From: an uncultured Pseudomonadota bacterium
GTDB taxonomy: Bacteria > Pseudomonadota > Gammaproteobacteria > Methylococcales > Methylomonadaceae
Length of the DNA: 6,051 nt
Direction: 5' to 3'
NCBI GenBank assembly: GCA_903931355.1
Contig: CAIZCB010000051.1
Coordinates: 1 to 6,051 of the forward strand
The translations under genes were made by a program, and so were the position numbers. Shown piece after piece: positions 1 through 6,051 of the stretch. Each line of letters opens with the position of its first letter. Positions within the stretch are counted from its first letter, which is position 1. The notes under the pieces were generated by a model. It saw only the letters and a list, made by a program, of their open reading frames with translations, was not told where the DNA came from and did no database searches.

Positions 1-26
1 AAAACGAAATTACGGACAGAAAATAA
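1..26 (+). CDS. thrS: Threonyl-tRNA synthetase, last codons only (probable)
   Basis: Seen: one frame reads NEITDRK and then stops at TAA 24-26, with 21 bases left before the infC start. Known: thrS lies directly upstream of infC in most gammaproteobacteria, and ThrS usually ends in a basic helix of the form EI.(T/S)R. Inference: these seven codons are the ThrS C-terminus. The evidence is positional and short, because the other two frames are also open across these bases, so the identity is likely rather than proven. Confidence 0.55.
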
Positions 27-35
27 TAATAACTT

Positions 36-40
36 GGAGG
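36..40 (+). promoter_or_regulatory. Shine-Dalgarno that fixes the infC start at ATC
   Basis: GGAGG is fully complementary to the 16S anti-Shine-Dalgarno and is followed by a 7-base spacer and then ATC at 48-50. No comparable site lies before the in-frame TTG at 75. The spacing is therefore what decides the infC start. Confidence 0.85.
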
Positions 41-47
41 ATAGGGT

Positions 48-572
48 ATCAGCTCTAAAAAAGATGCAACGCGCTTGAATACCGAAATTACCGCTAGACG
101 GGTTCGGTTAGTAGGTGCTGAAGGTGAACAAGTCGGGGTTGTTTCAATAAATGAAGCGTTACAGCTCGCCTATGATGCAAACATGGATTTGGTCGAGATT
201 TCGCCAAATGCCGAACCGCCAGTTTGTAAAATCATGGATTTTGGCAAGTTTCAGTTTGAACAAAACAAGAAACTACAAGCCGCCAAGAAAAAACAAAAGC
301 AAATCCAAATCAAAGAAATTAAATTTAGACCTGGCACCGAAGAAGGTGATTACCAAGTTAAATTGCGCAGTCTAATTAAATTTCTTAACGAAGGCGATAA
401 AACCAAAATTACCGTTCGATTTAAAGGTCGAGAATTAACTCACCGTGAGTTAGGTATGGATTTATTAAAACGTATCGAAAAAGATTTGGAAGAAGTTGCT
501 GGAGTTGAACAATTTCCTAAGCTCGAAGGTCGCCAGATGGTTATGGTGATGGGGCCTAAAAAGAAAAAATAA
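48..572 (+). CDS. infC: Translation initiation factor IF-3 (ATC start codon)
   Basis: IF-3 binds the 30S subunit, keeps it apart from 50S and checks the initiator tRNA-start codon pairing. The 174-residue protein matches the family along its length: N-domain about residues 11-80 with the signature [18 protein letters not shown], a lysine/glutamine-rich linker, then the C-domain beginning near [16 protein letters not shown] and ending in a basic PKKKK tail. I place the start at ATC 48 rather than TTG 75. The frame is open from a TAG at 42-44, GGAGG lies 7 bases upstream, and the extra residues ISSKKDATR supply the short N-terminal extension normal for IF-3 (about 175-180 aa). Known: infC in E. 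coli starts with AUU, and IF-3 represses its own synthesis because it discriminates against such codons; ATC should work the same way. It is the first complete gene of the cluster. The product identity is certain; the start is very likely. Confidence 0.97.
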   Translation: MSSKKDATRLNTEITARRVRLVGAEGEQVGVVSINEALQLAYDANMDLVEISPNAEPPVCKIMDFGKFQFEQNKKLQAAKKKQKQIQIKEIKFRPGTEEGDYQVKLRSLIKFLNEGDKTKITVRFKGRELTHRELGMDLLKRIEKDLEEVAGVEQFPKLEGRQMVMVMGPKKKK

Positions 573-576
573 TTTC

Positions 577-710
577 GCTGTTTTTATAAACAGCATGGCC
601 TTTCAGGATAGTAAGGCTTAACGACATAGCAATATGTCAGAAATTCAATGGGGCCAAGCATTTTGCCTCATCGGGTTTTTTCTCAGGGACTTTATTTTTA
701 ATCATTGGAG
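577..710 (+). promoter_or_regulatory. Structured rpmI leader, candidate L20 translational operator
   Basis: The 145-base infC-rpmI gap can form several helices. There is a perfect 7-bp hairpin 577-583/588-594 with loop TTAT. A hairpin 597-602/613-618 has five Watson-Crick pairs plus one G-U. A perfect 6-bp hairpin 623-628/633-638 is capped by a GCAA (GNRA) tetraloop. A long-range helix 644-650/703-709 (seven pairs, one wobble) covers the rpmI Shine-Dalgarno GGAG at 707-710. Known: in E. coli, L20 binds this gap, in an mRNA fold that mimics 23S rRNA, and represses rpmI and rplT. Inference: this leader has the same role. The helices were found by eye and not by energy calculation. Confidence 0.5.
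648..681 (+). terminator. Terminator-like hairpin in the infC-rpmI gap (attenuator candidate)
   Basis: Bases 648-654 pair with 665-671 (seven pairs including one G-U) around a 10-base loop, followed after CGGG by six T at 676-681. The 4-base gap before the T run makes a weak terminator. It shares bases 648-650 with the helix that covers the rpmI ribosome-binding site, so the two folds exclude each other. It could partly reduce read-through into rpmI, or simply be one state of the L20 operator. Confidence 0.3.
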
Positions 711-717
711 AAAACAA

Positions 718-915
718 ATGCCAAAAATGAAAAGCCACAGCGGCGCCGGCAAACGTTTCAAGAAAATCGGCAGTGGCGGTTTTAAATGCAAACAATCGCA
801 TAAACGTCATATCTTGACTAAAAAAACCACAAAACGTAAAAGACAGTTGCGTAAAACAGCAATTCTGCACCCTTCAGATGCGCCATTAGTAGCGCGTATG
901 TTGCCATACAGTTGA
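718..915 (+). CDS. rpmI: 50S ribosomal protein L35
   Basis: L35 is a small, very basic protein of the large ribosomal subunit. The product is 65 residues, the usual family length, and shows the family pattern: MPKMK at the start, the conserved KRFKK..G.GGFK block, [14 protein letters not shown] in the middle and LPYS at the end. The frame is open further upstream to 634, but ATG 718 is chosen because it gives the exact family N-terminus and has GGAG at 707-710 with a 7-base spacer. It lies 26 bases upstream of rplT. Known from E. coli: translation of rpmI is repressed by L20, and rplT is translationally coupled to it; the structured leader just upstream fits that. Identity is secure. Confidence 0.97.
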   Translation: MPKMKSHSGAGKRFKKIGSGGFKCKQSHKRHILTKKTTKRKRQLRKTAILHPSDAPLVARMLPYS

Positions 916-941
916 TTTGTCATCATTGAAGAGAGTAGAAA

Positions 942-1304
942 ATGCCTAGAGTTAAACGCGGCGTCACCGCAAGAGCAAGACACAAAAAGATTTTAAAACT
1001 AGCCAAAGGTTATTATGGTGCCCGTAGTAGGGTTTATCGTGTAGCTAAACAGGCAGTTATCAAAGCTGGTCAATATGCATACCGCGACCGTAAAAACAAA
1101 AAACGCGTATTCCGCGCACTTTGGATCGTTCGTATCAATGCAGCAGCTCGTTTGAGCGGTATTTCATACAGCCGTTTGATCAATGGTTTGACCAAAGCAA
1201 ATGTTAAGATTGACCGTAAAGTTTTGGCTGACCTTGCAGTACGCGACATCGATGCGTTTGCAGAAATCGCTAAAATCGCGATTGCTCACCAAAGCAAACC
1301 GTAA
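942..1304 (+). CDS. rplT: 50S ribosomal protein L20
   Basis: L20 is an early 23S rRNA-binding assembly protein of the large subunit and, in E. coli, the repressor of rpmI-rplT translation. The 120-residue product (family about 118) carries the family features in order: [19 protein letters not shown], the [12 protein letters not shown] segment, [10 protein letters not shown] in the long basic N-terminal helix, then [11 protein letters not shown] and the compact C-terminal RNA-binding domain with [11 protein letters not shown]. The start has a purine-rich GAAGAGAG ribosome-binding site at 928-935. rplT is followed by a 134-base gap holding a GC-rich hairpin, so it may end one transcription segment while still reading through to pheST. 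Confidence 0.98.
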   Translation: MPRVKRGVTARARHKKILKLAKGYYGARSRVYRVAKQAVIKAGQYAYRDRKNKKRVFRALWIVRINAAARLSGISYSRLINGLTKANVKIDRKVLADLAVRDIDAFAEIAKIAIAHQSKP

Positions 1305-1315
1305 GACTTGTTATT

Positions 1316-1391
1316 TGTCGGTTTAAGCCGACATATTTAACGATTGACTCCCCGTGATTAGCGGGGAGTTTCTGATCGGTTTAACCGACAG
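1316..1391 (+). promoter_or_regulatory. Structured rplT-pheS leader with alternative pairings
   Basis: Three hairpins follow each other: 1316-1321/1328-1333 (6 bp), the GC-rich 1347-1354/1362-1369 (8 bp), and 1372-1380/1384-1391 with one bulged A at 1375. The outer two share the word TCGGTTTAA..CCGACA. As a result 1316-1323 can also pair perfectly with 1383-1390 (8 bp), enclosing the middle hairpin and replacing both outer ones. Known: E. coli pheST is controlled by attenuation using a Phe-rich leader peptide. No such peptide is placed correctly here, so any control would work another way. The regulatory role is inferred from folding potential only. Confidence 0.4.
1347..1371 (+). terminator. 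GC-rich hairpin after rplT, partial terminator or attenuator
   Basis: A perfect 8-bp stem, ACTCCCCG/CGGGGAGT, with a 7-base loop at 1355-1361. Only a short T run (1369-1371) follows, so it is a weak Rho-independent terminator at most. Its position 70 bases before pheS suits partial termination of the ribosomal-protein message or mRNA processing. Confidence 0.5.
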
Positions 1392-1435
1392 AACCTTCAT
1401 GTTTTTCCTTCCTATTCCAAATAAAAGTGAGCTGA

Positions 1436-2458
<1,023 letters not shown>

Positions 2459-2472
2459 CGGTAGATTGAATC

Positions 2473-4848
2473 ATGCAAGTAAGTGAAGCTTGGTTAAGGG
2501 AGCTGGTCAATCCGCCCGTCGATACAGCCACATTAGTCGCTCAATTGACAATGGCTGGTTTAGAAGTAGATGCTGTACAACCGGTAGCTGCTGAGTTTAA
2601 CGGCGTTGTCGTTGCCGAAGTGGTATCAATGATTCAGCATCCGAATGCTGATAAATTGCGGATTTGTCAGGTTAATGTTGGCGAAGCAGAGCCGCTACAA
2701 ATTGTTTGTGGTGCCAGCAATGTTCGTCCTGGCTTAAAAATTCCGGCGGCCTTAATCGGCGCGGTATTGCCTGGCGATTTCAAAATCCAAAAATCCAAAT
2801 TACGTGGCGAATTATCATTCGGCATGTTGTGTTCGGAAAAAGAATTAGGCATTGCTGCCAGTTCTAGCGGTCTAATGGAATTGCCAGATGACGCACCGGT
2901 TGGCACCAATATCCGTGATTATTTAGCTTTAAACGACAATGTCATCGAATTAGGTTTAACCCCTAATCGTGCTGATTGTTTAAGTGTTGAAGGTGTGGCG
3001 CGTGAAGTTGCCGTACTCAATAATTTGAGCTTTTCATCAGCATCAACGGCTGTTGTTCCGGTTGAACATCAAGATACTTTAGCGATTAATGTCGAAGCGA
3101 GTGACGCTTGCCCAGTTTATCTAGGTCGCTTAATTAAAGGCATTAACCCTGATGCGGTTACGCCGTTATGGATGCAAGAGCGATTACGCCGTTGTGGAAT
3201 TCGCAGTCTAAGTCCAGTCGTCGATGTCACCAATTACGTTTTAATTGAATTGGGTCAACCGCTACACGCTTTCGATGCCGATAAATTACAAGCACCGATT
3301 GTGGTTAGACGCAGTCGTCAAGCCGAGCCATTGGCTTTGTTAAACGACCAAAGCATTGAGCTAGACGGTCAAGCGATTGTGATTGCCGATCAAAACCAAG
3401 CCTTGGCATTAGCCGGTGTTATGGGCGGCAAAGACAGTGCGGTATCTGATCAAACTCGTGATATTTTCTTGGAATGTGCATTTTTCAATCCAATCAGTGT
3501 TGCTGGTAAAGCTCGTCATTTTGGCTTACACACCGATTCATCGCATCGCTTTGAGCGCGGCGTAGACTTTACTTTGCAACAACGTGCTATTGAACGCGCC
3601 ACTCAGCTGATTGTTGAAATTGCGGGTGGTAGTGTCGGGCCGATTAGCCAAGCCATTGTCGAATCAGCCTTGCCACAACGCTTAGCGGTTAACTTACGCC
3701 AGCAACGCATTGAAAAAGTGCTCGGTATTAGCTTGGATAATCAAGAAATTACCCGCATTTTCGAAGGCTTAGGTATGCAAGTTGCGCAAACCGCAGACGG
3801 TTGGTCTATTACCCCGCCAGGTTTCCGTTTTGATATTGCGATTGAAGAAGATTTATTAGAAGAAATTGGTCGCATCTACGGCTACAACAATTTGCCGAGC
3901 AGCAGCTTATTAATGCGTGCCGCTTTAGGTAAAGCCCCAGAAGGCCAATTAGCCATTGCTAGATTGCAAGATTGTTTGGTTGATAGAGGTTATCAAGAAG
4001 CGATTACTTACAGCTTTATCGACGAAGCAATGCAAAATACCATTGCACCCAACGATGAGTTTATTCGCATCCAAAACCCAATTTCGTCAGAATTAGCGGT
4101 GATGCGGACTACCTTATGGGGTGGTTTGTTAAATGCGGCGTTATATAACTTAAATCGCCAACAAACTCGCGTACGCTTGTTTGAAGCGGGTTTGAAATTC
4201 ACTCGCGTAAATGGCGAAACTCAGCAAACCAAAATGTTGGCGGGCTTAGTGGTTGGTCATATCAACAGCGAACAATGGGCCGAAAAATCCAGAAATGTCG
4301 ATTTCTTCGATGTAAAAGCCGATGTTGAAGCTTTGTTCGCCTTAACCGGCACGGCTGCCGTATTTGAAGCGACTCAGTATCCAAGCCTACACCCAGGCCA
4401 AAGTGCAAAAATCAGCGACAGCAACGGTAAACCAATTGGTTTACTGGGCATGTTGCATCCAAACTTAGAAAAACAACTCGGTTTTGATAGTCCTGTATTC
4501 TTGTTTGAATTGGAGCAAGAGGCGGTTTTAGAGCGTGCGGTACCAAAGTTCTCACCGCTATCGAAATTCCCTTCTGTGCGTCGTGATATTGCTTTATTGG
4601 TTGAAGACTCTGTTTCAGCGGGTGCGATTACTCATTGTATTAAATCATGCAACGAAACCTTGATTCGCGAGATACAGATTTTTGATATTTACCGTGGCCA
4701 AGGGGTTGCAGAAGGCTATAAAAGCGTGGCTTTAAGTTTGGTCTTGCAAGAATTTACCCAAACCCTGACCGATGCCGAAATCGATGCGCTATTCAAAAGA
4801 GTATTAGACGTGTTGGCAACTGAATTAAATGCAAAATTGAGGGACTGA
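2473..4848 (+). CDS. pheT: Phenylalanyl-tRNA synthetase beta subunit
   Basis: Beta subunit of PheRS: it binds tRNA-Phe and hydrolyses mischarged Tyr-tRNA-Phe. At 791 residues it is full length (E. coli 795). Domains in order: an N-terminal segment; a tRNA-binding OB fold (about 39-150, with [15 protein letters not shown] and CGASNVRPG); the B3/B4 editing region (about 211-385, with [21 protein letters not shown] and [11 protein letters not shown]); the B5 domain (about 402-475, with [21 protein letters not shown]); a catalytically inactive class II-like core (about 480-690); and the C-terminal anticodon-binding FDX-ACB domain (about 697-791, starting [14 protein letters not shown]). No frameshift or missing block is visible. 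It lies 14 bases after pheS without a clear Shine-Dalgarno, which suggests translational coupling. Its last codons contain the ribosome-binding site of ihfA. Confidence 0.98.
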   Translation: MQVSEAWLRELVNPPVDTATLVAQLTMAGLEVDAVQPVAAEFNGVVVAEVVSMIQHPNADKLRICQVNVGEAEPLQIVCGASNVRPGLKIPAALIGAVLPGDFKIQKSKLRGELSFGMLCSEKELGIAASSSGLMELPDDAPVGTNIRDYLALNDNVIELGLTPNRADCLSVEGVAREVAVLNNLSFSSASTAVVPVEHQDTLAINVEASDACPVYLGRLIKGINPDAVTPLWMQERLRRCGIRSLSPVVDVTNYVLIELGQPLHAFDADKLQAPIVVRRSRQAEPLALLNDQSIELDGQAIVIADQNQALALAGVMGGKDSAVSDQTRDIFLECAFFNPISVAGKARHFGLHTDSSHRFERGVDFTLQQRAIERATQLIVEIAGGSVGPISQAIVESALPQRLAVNLRQQRIEKVLGISLDNQEITRIFEGLGMQVAQTADGWSITPPGFRFDIAIEEDLLEEIGRIYGYNNLPSSSLLMRAALGKAPEGQLAIARLQDCLVDRGYQEAITYSFIDEAMQNTIAPNDEFIRIQNPISSELAVMRTTLWGGLLNAALYNLNRQQTRVRLFEAGLKFTRVNGETQQTKMLAGLVVGHINSEQWAEKSRNVDFFDVKADVEALFALTGTAAVFEATQYPSLHPGQSAKISDSNGKPIGLLGMLHPNLEKQLGFDSPVFLFELEQEAVLERAVPKFSPLSKFPSVRRDIALLVEDSVSAGAITHCIKSCNETLIREIQIFDIYRGQGVAEGYKSVALSLVLQEFTQTLTDAEIDALFKRVLDVLATELNAKLRD

Positions 4849-4850
4849 TT

Positions 4851-5147
4851 GTGGCATTAACCAAAGCAGATATTGCTGAACGCTTGTTTGAAGAACTCGG
4901 ATTAAACAAACGCGAAGCTAAAGAAATTGTCGAATTATTCTTCGACGAAATAAAAAAATCGCTAGAAAACGGCGAGCAAGTTAAAATCTCAGGCTTTGGA
5001 AAGTTTGAATTGCGTGATAAAAATGGTCGCCCAGGGAGAAATCCTAAAACAGGCGAAGAAATCCCCATCACTCCGCGTCGAGTGGTGACTTTTAGAACCG
5101 GTCAAAAATTAAAAGCCCGAGTAGAATCTTATGCTGGAACCCAGTAA
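4851..5147 (+). CDS. ihfA: Integration host factor alpha subunit
   Basis: IHF alpha pairs with IHF beta to bind specific DNA sites and bend them sharply. It serves nucleoid structure, transcription, replication and site-specific recombination. The 98-residue product closely matches the family: MALTKAD.AE start, [18 protein letters not shown] helices, the [17 protein letters not shown] strand region, and the beta-arm [15 protein letters not shown] with Pro65, the residue that intercalates at the DNA kink. This distinguishes it from plain HU together with the gene position after pheT, which is standard for ihfA. The start is GTG 4851 with GAGGGA at 4839-4844 inside the pheT end; only 2 bases separate the genes, so expression is probably coupled. 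The 3' end overlaps the next gene by 17 bases. Confidence 0.97.
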   Translation: MALTKADIAERLFEELGLNKREAKEIVELFFDEIKKSLENGEQVKISGFGKFELRDKNGRPGRNPKTGEEIPITPRRVVTFRTGQKLKARVESYAGTQ

Positions 5148-5484
5148 TAACAACGAATTGCCGGTTATTCCGGCCAAGCGCTATTTCACTATCGGTGAAG
5201 TCAGCGATTTATGTGCAGTTAAACCGCATGTGCTTCGCTATTGGGAGCAAGAGTTTACCGAGCTTAGTCCGGTAAAAAGACGCGGCAATCGACGTTATTA
5301 CCAGCGCAATGATGTGTTGCTAATCCGTCAGATTCGTTCATTACTTTATGAACAAGGTTACACCATCGGCGGTGCCAAAGCGCATTTAGTCAGTGATAAT
5401 GCCAAAGGCGATTCTTCGCGCAGTAAGCAGCTGATTCATCAAATGATTGTTGAATTGGAAGATGTGCTGGAGCTTTTGAAATAA
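5131..5484 (+). CDS. Small MerR-like DNA-binding regulator, target unknown
   Basis: The 117-residue protein has one MerR-type winged-helix domain at about residues 18-88: [26 protein letters not shown] as helix-turn-helix, then the basic wing KRRGNRRYY (49-57) and the two-helix follow-on with [19 protein letters not shown]. The last 20 residues form a short helix suited to dimerisation ([15 protein letters not shown]). There is no effector domain and only one cysteine (Cys28), so metal sensing of the MerR/CueR type is unlikely. From memory, a protein of this size, beginning MLEPS, follows ihfA in Pseudomonas, which supports ATG 5131 although it overlaps ihfA by 17 bases and lacks a strong ribosome-binding site. 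The linkage to ihfA suggests co-transcription. The regulated genes are not known to me. Confidence 0.9.
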   Translation: MLEPSNNNELPVIPAKRYFTIGEVSDLCAVKPHVLRYWEQEFTELSPVKRRGNRRYYQRNDVLLIRQIRSLLYEQGYTIGGAKAHLVSDNAKGDSSRSKQLIHQMIVELEDVLELLK

Positions 5485-5508
5485 GCCTATCGCTAAATAT
5501 GGTAATAT
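5476..5508 (+). promoter_or_regulatory. Candidate promoter for the tRNA-Pro gene
   Basis: An extended -10-like word TGGTAATAT at 5500-5508 is followed by a GC-rich CGCC, a discriminator type common at stable-RNA promoters. TTGAAA at 5476-5481 is a fair -35 only if TATGGT (5498-5503) is taken as the -10 (16-bp spacer). Transcription would start near 5510-5515, leaving a 5' leader of about 45 bases before the tRNA. The match is modest and the call is an inference; read-through from the regulator gene upstream is the alternative. Confidence 0.35.
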
Positions 5509-5556
5509 CGCCAGCTTGATTTGGCCTATTGCCAGACAGTTTTTAACTCAACACTT

Positions 5557-5633
5557 CGGGGCGTAGCGCAGTTTGGTAGCGCACTATACTGGGGGTGTAG
5601 GGGTCGTGGGTTCGAATCCCGCCGTCCCGACCA
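5557..5633 (+). tRNA. tRNA-Pro, anticodon GGG
   Basis: A complete 77-base cloverleaf including an encoded CCA (5631-5633). The acceptor stem is 5557-5563/5623-5629 (one G-U). The D stem is 5566-5569/5579-5582. The anticodon stem 5584-5588/5596-5600 has loop CTGGGGG and anticodon GGG at 5591-5593. The T stem is 5606-5610/5618-5622 with loop TTCGAAT. The C1-G72 pair with A73 is the usual proline tRNA identity feature. It reads CCC and CCU. It stands alone, 72 bases after the MerR-like gene, with its own terminator downstream. Confidence 0.98.
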
Positions 5634-5666
5634 AGTGAGAGTTTAAAGAAGTCCAAGAAAGTCCTG

Positions 5667-5700
5667 AAACCCGCAAGTTATCTAGCTTAGCGGGTTTTTT
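5667..5700 (+). terminator. Rho-independent terminator after tRNA-Pro
   Basis: AAACCCGC (5667-5674) pairs perfectly with GCGGGTTT (5690-5697) around a 15-base loop that can add an AAG/CTT extension, and the T run 5695-5700 closes it. It starts 33 bases after the tRNA end and is the clearest transcription stop in the window, probably ending both the tRNA and the upstream operon. Confidence 0.9.
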
Positions 5701-5744
5701 ATTGTCCAGTGATTTTCAGGAAAAAGACATAAAATTCGAAAAAA

Positions 5745-5804
5745 GTGTAATAAGTTCTGTAATAACCCTCTAAAAACAAGTTATTACGGTTGGCGTTATT
5801 ACAC
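5745..5804. repeat. Nested inverted repeat A built from GTAATAA words
   Basis: The outer arms GTGTAATAA (5745-5753) and TTATTACAC (5796-5804) are a perfect 9-bp match. The inner arms CTGTAATAAC (5757-5766) and GTTATTACGG (5780-5789) pair over 10 positions with one G-U. The same core is thus present four times, twice in each orientation; the two GTAATAA copies are 12 bases apart and the two GTTATTAC copies 15 apart. It could be a hairpin RNA or paired protein-binding sites. With no poly-T directly after it, it is not an intrinsic terminator. Confidence 0.75.
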
Positions 5805-5864
5805 CGGATCAAGAATCTTCTCAATAACAGCAATCAAACTTACCGATCAATAATCAGGTGGTTA

Positions 5865-5953
5865 TGGACGATTAAAGCAGTAACATTTGCAGTAACTCGA
5901 AATTGACACCGATTTTTTTAAAAGTTACTGCAAGTTGATAGATCCATCGTCCA
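5865..5953. repeat. Nested inverted repeat B with GCAGTAAC words
   Basis: The outer arms TGGACGAT (5865-5872) and ATCGTCCA (5946-5953) are a perfect 8-bp match. The inner arms TTGCAGTAACT (5887-5897) and AGTTACTGCAA (5923-5933) are a perfect 11-bp match around a 25-base loop. The gaps between outer and inner arms are similar on the two sides (14 and 12 bases), so an 89-base imperfect hairpin is possible. The loop holds TTGACA and a run of seven T. Confidence 0.75.
5877..5896 (+). repeat. Tandem direct repeat GCAGTAAC, 12-base period
   Basis: GCAGTAAC occurs at 5877-5884 and again at 5889-5896; a third copy in inverse orientation is part of the right inner arm at 5924-5931. The 12-base period equals that of the two GTAATAA copies at 5747 and 5759. 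This is compatible with binding sites for a multimeric DNA-binding protein. Confidence 0.7.
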
Positions 5954-6029
5954 ATCAACCTTGACTTCCCCTTCTAGCATGGAAACATAAACACCAAGAG
6001 TTACAAAACTATAAACTGAGGGTGTAAAA

Positions 6030-6051
6030 ATGAAAAAAAATAAAGCTATTT
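6030..6051 (+). CDS. Start of an unidentified gene, cut by the window end
   Basis: ATG at 6030 is preceded by GAGGG at 6018-6022 with a 7-base spacer, a good ribosome-binding site. Only MKKNKAI is visible. A short lysine-rich start of this kind is common at the head of signal peptides but also of many other proteins, so no function is assigned. A TATAAA at 6010-6015 is too close to serve as its promoter. Confidence 0.45.

Larger units (their letters stand above)
5701..6029. other. AT-rich gene-free stretch with nested inverted repeats
   Basis: About 330 bases without a complete gene on either strand; visibly richer in A and T than the genes before it. It contains two nested inverted repeats (5745-5804 and 5865-5953), short repeated words GTAATAA/GTAAC, and a perfect TTGACA at 5903-5908 and a TTGACT at 5961-5966. 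Neither -35-like word has a convincing -10 at the right distance. No second copy of the tRNA-Pro 3' end is visible, so an attachment site cannot be shown. Confidence 0.7.

Noticed and set aside
634..717. Upstream extension of the rpmI frame to an ATG at 634
   Set aside because: It would add 28 residues absent from L35, has no proper ribosome-binding site and covers the structured leader. ATG 718 gives the exact family N-terminus and length.
5667..5721. Extra inverted match TCCTGAAA/TTTCAGGA around the terminator (5662-5669/5714-5721)
   Set aside because: It is short and shares bases with the much stronger terminator stem; no separate function is needed.
5807..5858. Short directly repeated words GATCAA and TCAATAA
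   Set aside because: They are only 6-7 bases, AT-rich and irregularly spaced, as expected by chance in this composition.
5745..5953. Retron-type non-coding RNA or integron attC site
   Set aside because: The arms do not show the retron a1/a2 layout with a branching guanosine, nor the attC core GTTRRRY/RYYYAAC pair, and no reverse transcriptase or integrase is visible in the window.
6010..6015. TATAAA as the -10 of the gene starting at 6030
   Set aside because: Transcription would start at or within the ribosome-binding site, and there is no -35 at the proper distance.

Overview
The window is a conserved translation and nucleoid gene block of a gammaproteobacterium. The order is thrS (last codons only), infC, rpmI, rplT, pheS, pheT, ihfA and a small MerR-like regulator, all on the + strand, followed by a tRNA-Pro(GGG) gene. 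From memory, this order, including the MerR-like gene and the proline tRNA, is also found in Pseudomonas. The moderately AT-rich coding, and a PheS carrying a four-cysteine insertion, make another gammaproteobacterial lineage more likely. A methanotroph-like (Methylococcales) host is possible, but I cannot establish this from the sequence.

Region by region: 1-26 is the probable end of thrS. 48-572 is infC, which starts with the rare codon ATC behind a perfect Shine-Dalgarno; a later TTG would give a protein nine residues too short. 573-717 is a structured leader ahead of rpmI (718-915) and rplT (942-1304) that can fold to hide the rpmI ribosome-binding site. 1305-1438 is a second structured leader in front of pheS (1439-2458) and pheT (2473-4848). 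ihfA (4851-5147) sits 2 bases after pheT, and the MerR-like gene (5131-5484) overlaps ihfA by 17 bases. tRNA-Pro(GGG) is at 5557-5633, with a strong intrinsic terminator at 5667-5700.

The genes act together in protein synthesis: initiation factor 3, ribosomal proteins L35 and L20, and both subunits of phenylalanyl-tRNA synthetase. The alpha subunit of the DNA-bending protein IHF is attached to the same transcript. Visible regulation is mostly post-transcriptional: the infC ATC start, a candidate L20 operator and a candidate pheST leader.

The last 350 bases (5701-6051) differ from the rest. They are AT-rich and have no complete gene, but hold two nested inverted repeats (5745-5804 and 5865-5953) built from short GTAAT/GTAAC words, some spaced 12 bases apart. 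A new reading frame with a good ribosome-binding site starts at 6030 and runs off the window. This stretch is the only part not explained by a known conserved block. I found no clear evidence of a new biological system in what is visible.
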